From contig CAYVDH010000017.1 of NCBI GenBank assembly GCA_964450355.1, positions 1-34,001 of the forward strand: DNA of 34,001 nucleotides, in the 5' to 3' direction. Shown piece by piece: positions 23,927 to 32,907 of this stretch (position 1 is the stretch's first letter; each line of letters opens with the position of its first letter). A program made the translations under genes and the position numbers. This DNA is from CAYVDH01 sp964450355. GTDB taxonomy: Bacteria; Bacteroidota; Bacteroidia; NS11-12g; UBA955. A model generated the notes under the pieces. It did not search any database. It saw only the letters and a list, made by a program, of their open reading frames with translations, and was not told the origin of the DNA.

Positions 23927-24316
23927 TTAAAAAGGCAAATCATCCGAAACATCTTCGACTTTGGGAACTTGTGGAGCATTTTTCTTACTGCTTAAAAACT
24001 CAAATTCTTGAACTTTCACTTCCGTTATTTGCTTTTTCTCTCCGGTTTTACTTTCATAATCACGGTTAATTAAACTGCCTTCTATGGCTAATTTCTCCCC
24101 TTTACCTACGTACTTTTCTACGATTTCTGCTTGTTTTCCTCTAAATACTAAATTGTGCCAATACGTAATTTCTGTAATTTCTCCTTTGGCATTTTTTTGC
24201 TTTTCATTTGTTGCCAATCTTAATCTGGCAATTTTACCACCGTTGTCAAAACTTTTTACTTCAGGTGCAGCTCCTACATGTCCCATTAAACGGACTGAAT
24301 TAATTAAACTTTTCAT
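23927..24316 (-). CDS. ssb: Single-stranded DNA-binding protein
   Basis: The 129-residue product has the OB-fold pattern LINSVRLMGHVGAAPEVKSF, RLRLATNEK, EITYWHNLVFRGKQAEIVEKYVGKGEKLAIEG and the tip SLINRDYES. The acidic C-terminal tail ends DVSDDLPF (the DxDDxPF tip that recruits replication and repair partners). It binds single-stranded DNA as a tetramer in replication and recombination. It is shorter than enterobacterial SSB (about 178) because the Gly/Gln-rich linker is nearly absent, as is common in the phylum. The gene stands alone, with the terminator at its 3' end and 164 bp to nadE upstream. Confidence 0.95.
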   Translation of the reverse strand: MKSLINSVRLMGHVGAAPEVKSFDNGGKIARLRLATNEKQKNAKGEITEITYWHNLVFRGKQAEIVEKYVGKGEKLAIEGSLINRDYESKTGEKKQITEVKVQEFEFLSSKKNAPQVPKVEDVSDDLPF

Positions 24317-24480
24317 TTTTACTTCTTTTTATTTTTGTTCATCATCACCCCTTGTAATGATTTAATGATACAAAATAGAATGAAGTTTTTTAGAAAATAG
24401 GTAATAAAGTAATAAGTGGTATAATCTAAGTAATATTCGGTCGAAAAAGACCCAATTTAACCCATTTAATCAATAATAAA

Positions 24481-26103
24481 TCACCATTTTGAAACCAAGG
24501 GAATCACTCTACCCCTGCCAAATGCTTTGCTGCTTACCCTTAAAATAGGTGGTGCTTGAAATCTTTTGTATTCGTTTCTATTTACCAATTTTATTACTTT
24601 CTCAACTACCATCTGTTCATATCCAGATTCAATGATGTTTTGAGCACTTTTACACTCTTCAATGTATAATTTCAAAATGGCATCTAACACAGAATAATCT
24701 GGCAAACTGTCGCTGTCTTTTTGATTCGGTCTTAATTCAGCACTTGGTGGCTTATTGATTATACTCCAAGGGATGATTTCTTGTTTTTTATTGATGTAAT
24801 TAACTAATTGATAGACATCCGTTTTGTAAACATCTCCAATAACGCTTAGACTTCCGCACATATCTCCATACAAAGTACTATAACCTACTGCCATTTCACT
24901 TTTATTGCTGGTATTCAACAATATGTTTCCTTTTTTATTGCTGTATGCCATTAAAATGACAGCTCTGCTTCTGGCTTGAATGTTTTCTTCGGTGACATCA
25001 AATGGCAAACCTTGGAACACTGAGCTTAATGTATTTTCATATGAATCATATATTTCTTTGATAGGAATGACATGGTATGCATTGTTTAAGTTTTTTGACA
25101 ATTGTTCAGCATCCGAAACACTTCCTTCGCTGCTGAATTTAGATGGCATAAGTATCGCAGTTACATTTTCAGCACCAATTGCATGACTTGCTAAAGTTTG
25201 TACAAGAGCTGAATCTATTCCTCCTGATGAACCTAAAACAACAGTTTTAAAATTCATTTTTCTGAAATAATCTTTTATACCAAAAACCAATGCATTGTAC
25301 AGACCTTCTATTCTATCTTCGTAAAAATTATCTTGAGAAGTGTTAGCAATTGAAGTATCAATATATTGAAGTGATTCTTGAAAAGGAGGTAATTCTAATC
25401 CAATAGTACCATCATTATTGATGTAATATGAATTGCCATCAAAAATCAAATCTGTATGCGCACCTACCTGATTGACATATACCATTGGCAGGTTAAATTG
25501 CAAACATTGATTTTTTAGGATTTCAAATCTTGTTTTTTCTTTACCTGAGTTATATGGCGATGCTGAAAGATTAATGATTAATAGAGGTTGATGTTGACTT
25601 AGTAATTTTAATGGATCTTGTTTGTAACTAAAGAAATCCATTTCGTCCCATAAATCTTCACAAATGGTGATTGCCATTTTAACTCCATTTATTTCTATGC
25701 ATTGAAATTCTTCGTTACTTTGAAAATAGCGAGCTTCACTGAACACATCGTAAGTTGGCAACAATGTTTTACTTACTGTATTTACCCATTTACCATTGGT
25801 TAATATGCAAGCAGAGTTCAATAATCTTCTGCCTTTTTCTTCTTTATTCAATGTAGGACAACCCACTATGGCAGTAATTCCAATAGTATGCTGTGCTATG
25901 GAGTTTAATGAATCAATACATTGATGAATAAAATGAGGATAATCCAATAAATCATCTGGGGGATAACCACAAACAGACAATTCACTAAAAACAATCAGAT
26001 TAGCCTTGTTTTCTCGGGCTTCTTGAATGGATTGAATTATTTTTTCAGCGTTGCCAATAAAATCTCCAATGGTATAATTTAATTGAGCAAGGGCAATTTT
26101 CAT
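24481..26103 (-). CDS. nadE: Glutamine-dependent NAD+ synthase
   Basis: The 540-residue enzyme converts deamido-NAD to NAD with ATP and glutamine. The N-terminal nitrilase-like glutaminase domain (about 1-270) carries the triad E41 (FSELSVCGYPPDD), K112 (SKTLLPTYDVF) and C148 (TICEDLWD). The C-terminal synthetase domain has the PP-loop GSSGGIDSAL (290-299), TSNKSEMAVGYSTLYGDM and a C-terminal EYKRFQAPPILRVSSKAFGRGR. The start is ATG 26103, 22 bp after the PorT-like gene on the same strand. Proximity of nadE and gldB is familiar from other gliding Bacteroidota. Confidence 0.96.
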   Translation of the reverse strand: MKIALAQLNYTIGDFIGNAEKIIQSIQEARENKANLIVFSELSVCGYPPDDLLDYPHFIHQCIDSLNSIAQHTIGITAIVGCPTLNKEEKGRRLLNSACILTNGKWVNTVSKTLLPTYDVFSEARYFQSNEEFQCIEINGVKMAITICEDLWDEMDFFSYKQDPLKLLSQHQPLLIINLSASPYNSGKEKTRFEILKNQCLQFNLPMVYVNQVGAHTDLIFDGNSYYINNDGTIGLELPPFQESLQYIDTSIANTSQDNFYEDRIEGLYNALVFGIKDYFRKMNFKTVVLGSSGGIDSALVQTLASHAIGAENVTAILMPSKFSSEGSVSDAEQLSKNLNNAYHVIPIKEIYDSYENTLSSVFQGLPFDVTEENIQARSRAVILMAYSNKKGNILLNTSNKSEMAVGYSTLYGDMCGSLSVIGDVYKTDVYQLVNYINKKQEIIPWSIINKPPSAELRPNQKDSDSLPDYSVLDAILKLYIEECKSAQNIIESGYEQMVVEKVIKLVNRNEYKRFQAPPILRVSSKAFGRGRVIPLVSKW

Positions 26104-26125
26104 TCTAATGAAAAAGAAAATCTAC

Positions 26126-26869
26126 TTAGAAAAACAAACCAATTTCTAAACCAATGACGTTGTTGATTGCTTTTGATTTTTTATCGTTTAACATATCTGT
26201 AAAACCATTGTTGAATCTAAATCCTGTGTACAAACTGGTATTACCGCTTAATCTGTATTCAATACCCAAACCTAATATCATAGACATTCTTAATACATTG
26301 ATGTTGTCTTGGTATTGTTTGAAATCAAACTTATCATTCTCTCCAACGTTTGGAATGTATTTTTCACTGATTGGATAATCTGAAGCCCCATTGTTTTTAG
26401 AGGCTGTAGTGGTGACATTGCTACCAATGATAAAACCAGGAGCTACACCTACTTGTCCCCAATATCTAATGCCATTTGTTTCACCAGTTCTGAATTTAAA
26501 CAACAAAGGGATTTCAATGTATTTTAAATTGTACTTATAGCTCACTTTATTATAATATCCTCCAGGAGTGGTATTGGCTAATGTAAGTTGAGCTGTGTCT
26601 TTAAGTTTCACATTATTAGTCATTGAAGAGACAATCAATTCTGGTGAGAAAAAATAATTTTCAGCTAATTTTACATCAGCCATTAATCCGAATGAAAATC
26701 CAATTCCCATTCCATTGTTTGAAACATTGGATGTTTTGTTTTTAACATAGTTAAGTCCTGGAGTAATTTTAAACCCCAGTCTAAAGTCTCTGTCGTCTTG
26801 TGCAATCAACGAAATAGAAAAAATAGACAAACAACTCAATAAAAGGATAGATTTAAACGTTTTATTCAT
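26126..26869 (-). CDS. PorT-like outer-membrane beta-barrel protein
   Basis: This gene encodes 247 residues from ATG 26869 (MNKTFKSILLLSC...LIAQ), a clear Sec signal peptide; an earlier TTG would put eight extra residues before it. The mature part is a small beta-barrel: FRLGFKITPGLNYVKN, GMGIGFSFGLMADVKLAEN, LKYIEIPLLFKFRTG, GQVGVAPGFIIGSN, MILGLGIEYRL, SLYTGFRFNNGF and a terminal aromatic strand VIGLEIGLFF. 'YIEIPLLFK' and the length fit the PorT family (outer-membrane channel, DUF3575/PorT-like), one member of which assists type IX secretion. Whether this copy is the T9SS component is not certain. It is divergent from gldB with only 26 bp between the two ATGs. Confidence 0.85.
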   Translation of the reverse strand: MNKTFKSILLLSCLSIFSISLIAQDDRDFRLGFKITPGLNYVKNKTSNVSNNGMGIGFSFGLMADVKLAENYFFSPELIVSSMTNNVKLKDTAQLTLANTTPGGYYNKVSYKYNLKYIEIPLLFKFRTGETNGIRYWGQVGVAPGFIIGSNVTTTASKNNGASDYPISEKYIPNVGENDKFDFKQYQDNINVLRMSMILGLGIEYRLSGNTSLYTGFRFNNGFTDMLNDKKSKAINNVIGLEIGLFF

Positions 26870-26895
26870 GATAATTATATTTATTTGCAACAAAA

Positions 26896-27915
26896 ATGAG
26901 ACAAAAAATTAAAATAACCACTACCCTAATTGCATTATTTTTAATCTTATTGTTCACACAATGTCAAAAAAACAAATTAAAGGTAGATATTAGTGATATT
27001 CAAGTTGATTTAAAAGTTCTTCGATTTGAGCAAGATTTATTCGACAACAAGTTAACCCAATACAATGAATTCAAAGAAAAATATGGCTATTTTATTGATG
27101 ATTACACACAAGGTGTTTTAGGATTTAATGGCGATAGTGCTCTTGCTTTCGAACAATTAATGTTGTTTAAAAAAGACCAAAATGCAAGAAAAGTATATGA
27201 TTTAGTTCAGCAGAAATACAAGGATTTTAATCAACAAGAAAAACATTTAAATACTGCTTATCGCTATTTCAAATACCATTTTCCTAAAGAAAACATCCCA
27301 AAAATAATTACTTGCACAAATAATTTTTCGCTTTCAACAATGAATGCTGTAGGTGAAGGGTATATCTGCATAGGTTTGGATATGCACATGGGCAAAGATT
27401 TTAGACCGTATGAATTCACAGACATAGAAAACTATTGGAAACCTAATTTAACTCCAGAAACCATTGCGCCTTATCACATGTTAGCTCATTTTCACGACTT
27501 ATTTGAACGATATAACAAAGGCGAAAACTATTTAGATGACATGCTGTATCAAGGCAAATTACTTTATTGCTTAGATGCAGTTTTCCCTGAATTGGAAGAT
27601 CAATTTAAAATAGGTTACACCAAAGAACAATTAAATTGGTGCAAACAAGAAGAAAAAATGATATGGGAATTCATTGTCAAAGACAAATATCTCTATGAAA
27701 TAGATAAAGTAAGATACAATAAACTTTTGAAAGAAGGTCCTAAAACCATTGCCGCAAATGTACCTCCTGATGCACCACCTATGATAGGCAAATACGCAGG
27801 CTGGCAATTGATAAGAAAATACATGGAAAACAACAATGAAGTTACTTTAGAACAATTAATGAAAGAAAGTGACTCTAAAAAAATATTGCAAAAAAGTGGT
27901 TACAAACCTCAATAA
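26896..27915 (+). CDS. gldB: Gliding motility lipoprotein GldB
   Basis: The 339-residue product has a lipoprotein signal with Cys23 (LLFTQC). The GldB text follows: VDLKVLRFEQDLF, EFKEKYGYFIDDYTQGVLGFN, FNQQEKHLNTAYRYFKYHFP, GEGYICIGLDMHMGKDF, IAPYHMLAHFHDLFERY and the late NVPPDAPPMIGKYAGWQLIRKYMENN. GldB is essential for gliding in Flavobacterium johnsoniae and is linked to stability of the T9SS motility complex. gldC, often next in other genomes, is not here: the following gene is a convergent CoA-transferase subunit 2 bp away. Its promoter must lie within the 26-bp gap or the start of the PorT-like gene. Confidence 0.93.
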   Translation: MRQKIKITTTLIALFLILLFTQCQKNKLKVDISDIQVDLKVLRFEQDLFDNKLTQYNEFKEKYGYFIDDYTQGVLGFNGDSALAFEQLMLFKKDQNARKVYDLVQQKYKDFNQQEKHLNTAYRYFKYHFPKENIPKIITCTNNFSLSTMNAVGEGYICIGLDMHMGKDFRPYEFTDIENYWKPNLTPETIAPYHMLAHFHDLFERYNKGENYLDDMLYQGKLLYCLDAVFPELEDQFKIGYTKEQLNWCKQEEKMIWEFIVKDKYLYEIDKVRYNKLLKEGPKTIAANVPPDAPPMIGKYAGWQLIRKYMENNNEVTLEQLMKESDSKKILQKSGYKPQ

Positions 27916-27917
27916 CT

Positions 27918-28574
27918 TCAGTTAATATCAATGGTTTTTAATTGACCAGATATCACTAATCTTCCCTCCGTTTTTGCTTTCACTTCATCTACAGAAACAG
28001 ATGGAGCAATTTCAATCAATTCAAAACCATTTTCATTGATATTAAATACTCCTAATTCCGTCACTACTTTTTTTACACAGTTTAAACCTGTAATTGGCAA
28101 ACTACATTCTTTTAACAATTTAGATTCTCCTGCTTTGTTTACATGCTGCATAGCAACAATGATGTTTTTAGCACTGGCAACTAAATCCATAGCTCCGCCC
28201 ATGCCTTTCACCATTTTACCCGGAATTTTCCAATTCGCTATATCCCCTCTATCATTTACTTCCATAGCTCCAAGTACAGTTAAATCCACTTTACCTGCTC
28301 TTATCATACCAAAACTAGTAGCGCTGTCAAAAAAAGCTGAACCTGGCACCGTTGTAATTGTTTGTTTACCAGCATTGATTAAATCGGAATTGGCTTCGCC
28401 CTCATATGGGAAAGGACCCATTCCTAACAATCCATTTTCTGATTGTAACACCACCTCTACTCCCTCAGGAATATAATTGGCTACCAATGTAGGAATTCCT
28501 ATTCCTAAATTGACATAATATCCATCTTTTAATTCTTGAGCAATTCTTTTAGCAATTTGTTCTTTAGTCAGCAT
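27918..28574 (-). CDS. scoB: 3-oxoacid CoA-transferase subunit B (lone)
   Basis: The 218-residue product matches class I CoA-transferase subunit B: VNLGIGIPTLVANYIPEGVEVV (22-43), the catalytic Glu46 in QSENGLLGMG, GQTITTVPGSAFFDSATSFGMIR-type text and GKMVKGMGGAMDLVASAK. It moves CoA from succinyl-CoA to acetoacetate or similar acids, in complex with subunit A. No A-subunit gene is next to it, which is unusual because scoA and scoB usually sit together. The flanks are convergent gldB and divergent aldehyde dehydrogenase genes. The start is ATG 28574. It may be part of ketone or amino-acid breakdown with the A subunit elsewhere. Confidence 0.92.
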   Translation of the reverse strand: MLTKEQIAKRIAQELKDGYYVNLGIGIPTLVANYIPEGVEVVLQSENGLLGMGPFPYEGEANSDLINAGKQTITTVPGSAFFDSATSFGMIRAGKVDLTVLGAMEVNDRGDIANWKIPGKMVKGMGGAMDLVASAKNIIVAMQHVNKAGESKLLKECSLPITGLNCVKKVVTELGVFNINENGFELIEIAPSVSVDEVKAKTEGRLVISGQLKTIDIN

Positions 28575-28661
28575 AATAGTTACTGCAAATTAAATTCAAA
28601 ATCATGAATTAAATTCAACAAAAGTCAATTGTTTTTTGTTTTACTTTGCAAAAGCAATACA

Positions 28662-30101
28662 ATGGAACAAATTTTAAATTACATCAATGGTGAATACATC
28701 GCTCCAATTCATAACAAATGGCTAAATAACTTCAACCCTGCGAATGGTGAAATATATTCACAAATACCAGATAGCAACCACGAAGATGTTGAATTAGCAT
28801 TCGTATCAGCAACCAACGCTTTCAAAGATTGGAGCAATACACCCGCAGAAAAAAAATTTAAAATCATCAATAAAATTGCTGAATTGATAGATGAAAACAG
28901 CTTAGAATTAGCTAAAGCTGAAAGCATTGATCAAGGTAAACCCCTTTGGCTTGCAAAGGCAGAAATTTCGAGGGCTGCTCAAAACTTTAGATTTTTTGCT
29001 ACAGCTGCAATTCAATTTTCATCCGATAGCCATTCCATGGAAAATACTGCGATTAATTACACTTTAAAACAACCCATTGGTGTAGTTGGTTGTATTAGTC
29101 CTTGGAATCTTCCTTTGTATTTATTCAGTTGGAAAATTGCTCCCGCACTTGCCACAGGAAATTGTGTGGTAGCCAAACCAAGTGAAATCACTCCTATGAC
29201 TGCTTATTTATTAGGAAAAATATGCAATGAAGCAGGACTTCCTAAAGGGGTATTAAACATTGTACATGGATTGGGTAACAGTGTAGGAAATGCCATAGTT
29301 AGCCATCCAAAAATTAAAGCTATCTCCTTTACAGGCGGCACTGCAACAGGCAAACACATTGCCTCTGTTGCTGCTCCAATGTTTAAAAAATTATCACTTG
29401 AATTAGGAGGTAAAAACCCAAACATCATTTTTGATGATTGCGATTTTGAAAAAGCAGTTAAAACGACTGTTCTTTCTACTTTTCAGAATCAAGGTGAAAT
29501 ATGTTTATGTGGCTCGCGAATTTTTATTGAAAAACCAATTTATGAAAAATTCAAGAACGAATTGATTAAGCAAGTTAAAGCATTGAAAATTGGAAATCCT
29601 TTGTCTGAAGATACCAAAGTAGGAGCTATAGTCAGTAAAATGCATTTTGAGAAAGTACTCTCTTACATTGAAATTGCCAAAAAAGAAGGTGGCACCATAT
29701 TGACAGGGGGTGTTCCACATCAACCTCAAGGACTTGAAAATGGGTGGTACATTGAACCTACTCTTATTGAAGGCTTAAATAATGATTGTCAAACCAATCA
29801 AGAAGAAATTTTTGGACCTGTAGCCACTTTAGTTCCATTTGATAACATAGACGAAGTGTTGGATTATGCCAACTCCACTCCTTATGGTTTGGCTTCTACA
29901 ATTTGGACAGAAAATTTAACAAAAGCACATCAAGTGGCTTCCAAAATTGAAAGTGGCATAGTATGGATTAATTGTTGGTTACTTCGTGATTTAAGAACTC
30001 CATTTGGAGGTGTAAAACAAAGTGGTGTTGGAAGAGAGGGAGGATATTATGCTATGAATTTTTTCACCGAAACAAAAAATGTTTGCATCAAATACAATTA
30101 A
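28662..30101 (+). CDS. Aldehyde dehydrogenase, 2-aminomuconate semialdehyde dehydrogenase-like
   Basis: This gene encodes 479 residues from ATG 28662 (MEQILNYINGEY). The ALDH fold is complete: catalytic Cys281 in NQGEICLCGSR (a second Cys at 283), general-base Glu247 in LELGGKNP, Asn149 in SPWNLPLY and FTGGTATGKHIA for NAD binding. The C-terminal INCWLLRDLRTPFGGVKQSGVGREGG and the 'GEICLCGSR' text are, from memory, the hallmark of 2-aminomuconate and 2-hydroxymuconate semialdehyde dehydrogenases. That points to tryptophan (kynurenine) breakdown or an aromatic ring-cleavage route. No other pathway gene is in the window. Its 3' end overlaps the convergent ABC gene by 4 nt. Confidence 0.88.
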   Translation: MEQILNYINGEYIAPIHNKWLNNFNPANGEIYSQIPDSNHEDVELAFVSATNAFKDWSNTPAEKKFKIINKIAELIDENSLELAKAESIDQGKPLWLAKAEISRAAQNFRFFATAAIQFSSDSHSMENTAINYTLKQPIGVVGCISPWNLPLYLFSWKIAPALATGNCVVAKPSEITPMTAYLLGKICNEAGLPKGVLNIVHGLGNSVGNAIVSHPKIKAISFTGGTATGKHIASVAAPMFKKLSLELGGKNPNIIFDDCDFEKAVKTTVLSTFQNQGEICLCGSRIFIEKPIYEKFKNELIKQVKALKIGNPLSEDTKVGAIVSKMHFEKVLSYIEIAKKEGGTILTGGVPHQPQGLENGWYIEPTLIEGLNNDCQTNQEEIFGPVATLVPFDNIDEVLDYANSTPYGLASTIWTENLTKAHQVASKIESGIVWINCWLLRDLRTPFGGVKQSGVGREGGYYAMNFFTETKNVCIKYN

Positions 30102-30688
30102 AGTTGTATTAATTGTTTACTCCATTTTGTCTCGCTATCAGTATTTCCAGCAAAAATTAAAATTTTATTCAATTGAATTTCTTTGACGATGTTATCAAAC
30201 CACGTTTCCCCTTTTTTATCCATGTTTGTCAAAGGCTCATCTAATAATAATATCGGGCTTACTGAGAATAAACACAATGCTGTTTTCAACTTTTGCAACT
30301 GACCAGATGAAAAATATTTAATTGGTTTTTTCCATTGTTTTTTCTCTAATTCTAATCGGTTTAAAAAATCATCAAGACTGATTGATAATTTGTTTAATTG
30401 GAGATAATAAGAATGTAGTTCTCCTATAGTGAATTCAGTTGGTAGCAATAAAGCTGGTGAGGTATAAGAAAAAACTTTGTTTTCAACAAACACCTCAGAA
30501 TCATCAATCAATATTTTCCCTGAATTGGGCTCTACAAGGCCGTAAATAACTTGCAACAAAGTGGATTTACCACTACCATTTGCCCCTAAAACTGATAAGC
30601 TATCGCCAGTATTTAAATTGAATTGAATGTCTTTAAAAACCCATTGAAAATTGTAGTGTTTACTTAAATTCTGGGCCTTTAAATTCAT
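30098..30688 (-). CDS. Small ABC ATPase with degenerate loops, downstream of lpxA
   Basis: The 196-residue ATPase has Walker A LGANGSGKST (34-43) and Walker B ILLLDEP (146-152). The signature is FSSGQ (126-130) rather than LSGGQ. The Q-loop region reads SYTSPALLLP without Gln, and no His is visible at the H-loop (IFAGNTDSE). This resembles CcmA-like single-domain ATPases known from Bacteroidota next to the lipid A operon. With no permease nearby it may work with a separate membrane partner, and the altered loops suggest weak or regulated hydrolysis. The start codon directly follows the lpxA stop, so it is part of the lpx operon. Confidence 0.75.
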   Translation of the reverse strand: MNLKAQNLSKHYNFQWVFKDIQFNLNTGDSLSVLGANGSGKSTLLQVIYGLVEPNSGKILIDDSEVFVENKVFSYTSPALLLPTEFTIGELHSYYLQLNKLSISLDDFLNRLELEKKQWKKPIKYFSSGQLQKLKTALCLFSVSPILLLDEPLTNMDKKGETWFDNIVKEIQLNKILIFAGNTDSETKWSKQLIQL

Positions 30689-31471
30689 TTATTTTGAAAT
30701 GTATCCTTTCATGATGCCCCTGTCGCTGGCTTTGATGAATTGTAAAATTTCATCGCGTTCAGGTGTTGCTGGCATATTTGCTTCTATTAAGGAAATGGCT
30801 TTATTGTTGTTTAATCCTCTTACATAAAGAGTACGATAAATCTCTTGTATTTCGGCAATTTTTTCGGGAGTAAAGTTTCGTCTTCTTAGACCAATGGAAT
30901 TTACACCTTCGTAACTCAGAGGCTCACGTGCAGCTTTAGTGTATGGTGGAACATCTTTTCTGACCAAACTACCACCACTGATCATGGCATGTCTGCCTAT
31001 GTGTACAAATTGATGTACAAGAGTTGCACCACCTAAAATAGCGCTTTCTCCAATTACTACGTGTCCTGCTACTTGCGAACTATTAGCTAAAATGACATTG
31101 TCTCCAATGATGCAATCGTGAGCTACGTGGCTATAGGCCATGATTAAACAATTAGCGCCAATTTCCGTTTTTCCTCTGTCTTTAGTTCCTCTATTTAATG
31201 TGACACATTCTCTTACGGTGGTATTATCTCCTACAACAGTTAATGAATCTTCTCCATCAAATTTTAAATCTTGAGGAATGGCAGAGATAATGGCACCGGG
31301 AAATATTCTTACATTTTTGCCAATTCGCGCACCTTCAAATATAGTAACTCCAGAGCCTACCCAAGACCCTTCTCCTATTTCAACATTTTTATGTATGGTT
31401 ACAAATGGGTCTATAGTAACATTATCAGCTATTTTGGCTTGAGGGTGAACGTAAGCTAATGGTTGTATCAT
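30689..31471 (-). CDS. lpxA: UDP-N-acetylglucosamine acyltransferase (LpxA)
   Basis: The 260-residue cytoplasmic enzyme adds the first acyl chain of lipid A to UDP-GlcNAc. The left-handed beta-helix shows hexapeptide repeats from ADNVTIDPFVTIHKNVEIG onward. The key segments are GAIISAIPQDLKFDG, VRECVTLNRGT, MAYSHVAHDCIIGDNVILAN with catalytic His118, and LVHQFVHIGRHAMISGGS. A C-terminal helical part (LRRRNFTPEKIAEIQEIYRTLY) completes it. The start is ATG 31471, 41 bp after the lpxC-fabZ stop, so co-transcription is likely. Confidence 0.95.
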   Translation of the reverse strand: MIQPLAYVHPQAKIADNVTIDPFVTIHKNVEIGEGSWVGSGVTIFEGARIGKNVRIFPGAIISAIPQDLKFDGEDSLTVVGDNTTVRECVTLNRGTKDRGKTEIGANCLIMAYSHVAHDCIIGDNVILANSSQVAGHVVIGESAILGGATLVHQFVHIGRHAMISGGSLVRKDVPPYTKAAREPLSYEGVNSIGLRRRNFTPEKIAEIQEIYRTLYVRGLNNNKAISLIEANMPATPERDEILQFIKASDRGIMKGYISK

Positions 31472-31512
31472 ATTTATTTTACTTATACAATTTTTTAATC
31501 TACTCCCCCCAA

Positions 31513-32907
31513 TTATTTAATTTTAACTATTTGAGCCATCATGTCTGCTTCACTTACTAATTTATCACCTACATAGGCCTTCCCTTTCATTAAACAAATA
31601 CCTCTACGTATAGGTTCTACTAATTCAAGTTTCATAACTAGGGTATCACCTGGCACTACTTTATCTTTAAATTTAGCATTGTCAATTTTCATGAAATAAG
31701 TAGCGTAATTTTGAGGATCTTCTACTTCACTTAAAATCAATATTCCACCTGCTTGAGCCATGGCTTCTAATTGTAAAACACCGGGGAAAATAGGATCTCC
31801 AGGAAAATGTCCATTAAAAAAATATTGATCACCTGTGATATTTTTTACTGCAATCACTTTATTGGCTGTCTTTTCTATGACTTTATCTACCAATAAAAAC
31901 GGGTGTTTATGAGGCAAAAAATTAGAAATTTCTTTGTAATCATAAAGTGGTTTAACATTTGGATTGTAAACCGGTGCATCATTAATTACTTTTTTCTTGG
32001 TTTTTTTAATCAATGCTTTTATTTTTTTAGCAAATGCCACATTGCTTGCATGACCGGGTCTGGCAGCCATAATTTGAGCTTTGATAGGCATACCAACTAA
32101 TGCTAAATCTCCTATTAAATCCAGTAATTTATGTCTTGCAGGTTCATTTTGAAATCGAAGTTCAACATTGTTTAAAATACCTTCTTTTCTAACTTCAACT
32201 TTAGGCTTGTTAAAAATTTTAGCCAACCTTTCCATTTCATTGTCTTCTACCACTCTATCTACAATAACAATGGCATTATTTAAATCACCTCCCTTAATCA
32301 AATTATTGTTTATCATCAACTCCAATTCGTGTAAAAAACAAAAAGTGCGACAACTAGCAATTTGGGATTTAAATTCATTTAAATTGGTAATGGTTGCGTG
32401 TTGACTTCCTAAAACAGGACTGTTGTAGTCCACCATTACAGTTGCTCTGTAATCTTCTAAGGGCATTGCTACCATTTCCACTTGATTTTCGGGGTCACTG
32501 TAATGCACATTTGATGGCACAATGAAATATTCTCTTTCGGCTTCTTGTTCAACAATTCCAACAGCTAATATTTTATCCACGAAAGGCTTAGAACTACCAT
32601 CCATGATAGGCATTTCAGGCCCATCTATTTGCAATAACACATTGTCTATCTCTAAACCAACCAAGGCTGCTAAAGCATGTTCAACAGTGCTTACTCTTGC
32701 ACCATTTTTCTCTAAAGTAGTTCCTCTCGAAGTATCTACTACTAAATCACAATCAGCTTCAATGATGGGTTGTTTATCCAAGTCCATTCTTTGAAATTTA
32801 AACCCATGATTTTCGGGAGCTGGGGCAAAGGTTAAATTCACATTGGCTCCTGTATGTAAGCCAACACCAGAGACGGTAACAGGTTGTTTTAATGTGGTTT
32901 GTTTCAT
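31513..32907 (-). CDS. lpxC: LpxC-FabZ fusion (deacetylase plus 3-hydroxyacyl-ACP dehydratase)
   Basis: The 464-residue protein fuses two enzymes. Residues 1 to about 305 are LpxC, the zinc UDP-3-O-acyl-N-acetylglucosamine deacetylase: metal ligands H77 (VEHALAAL), H259 and D263 (RHKLLDLIGDLAL), and catalytic H286 (PGHASN). Residues about 325-464 are FabZ, the fatty-acid dehydratase: LPHKHPFLLVDKV, catalytic H367 (GHFPGDPIFPG) and E381 (LQLEAMAQAGG). The fusion is a normal Bacteroidota arrangement and couples lipid A with fatty-acid elongation. The ATG overlaps the lpxD stop by 4 nt (ATGA). Confidence 0.96.
   Translation of the reverse strand: MKQTTLKQPVTVSGVGLHTGANVNLTFAPAPENHGFKFQRMDLDKQPIIEADCDLVVDTSRGTTLEKNGARVSTVEHALAALVGLEIDNVLLQIDGPEMPIMDGSSKPFVDKILAVGIVEQEAEREYFIVPSNVHYSDPENQVEMVAMPLEDYRATVMVDYNSPVLGSQHATITNLNEFKSQIASCRTFCFLHELELMINNNLIKGGDLNNAIVIVDRVVEDNEMERLAKIFNKPKVEVRKEGILNNVELRFQNEPARHKLLDLIGDLALVGMPIKAQIMAARPGHASNVAFAKKIKALIKKTKKKVINDAPVYNPNVKPLYDYKEISNFLPHKHPFLLVDKVIEKTANKVIAVKNITGDQYFFNGHFPGDPIFPGVLQLEAMAQAGGILILSEVEDPQNYATYFMKIDNAKFKDKVVPGDTLVMKLELVEPIRRGICLMKGKAYVGDKLVSEADMMAQIVKIK

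Noticed and set aside
24440..24455. GGTC/GACC hairpin upstream of nadE's end
   Set aside because: The four-bp stem is too weak to call a terminator.
28036..28476. 146-residue open frame antisense to scoB
   Set aside because: It lies wholly opposite a well-supported gene and shows no recognisable family.
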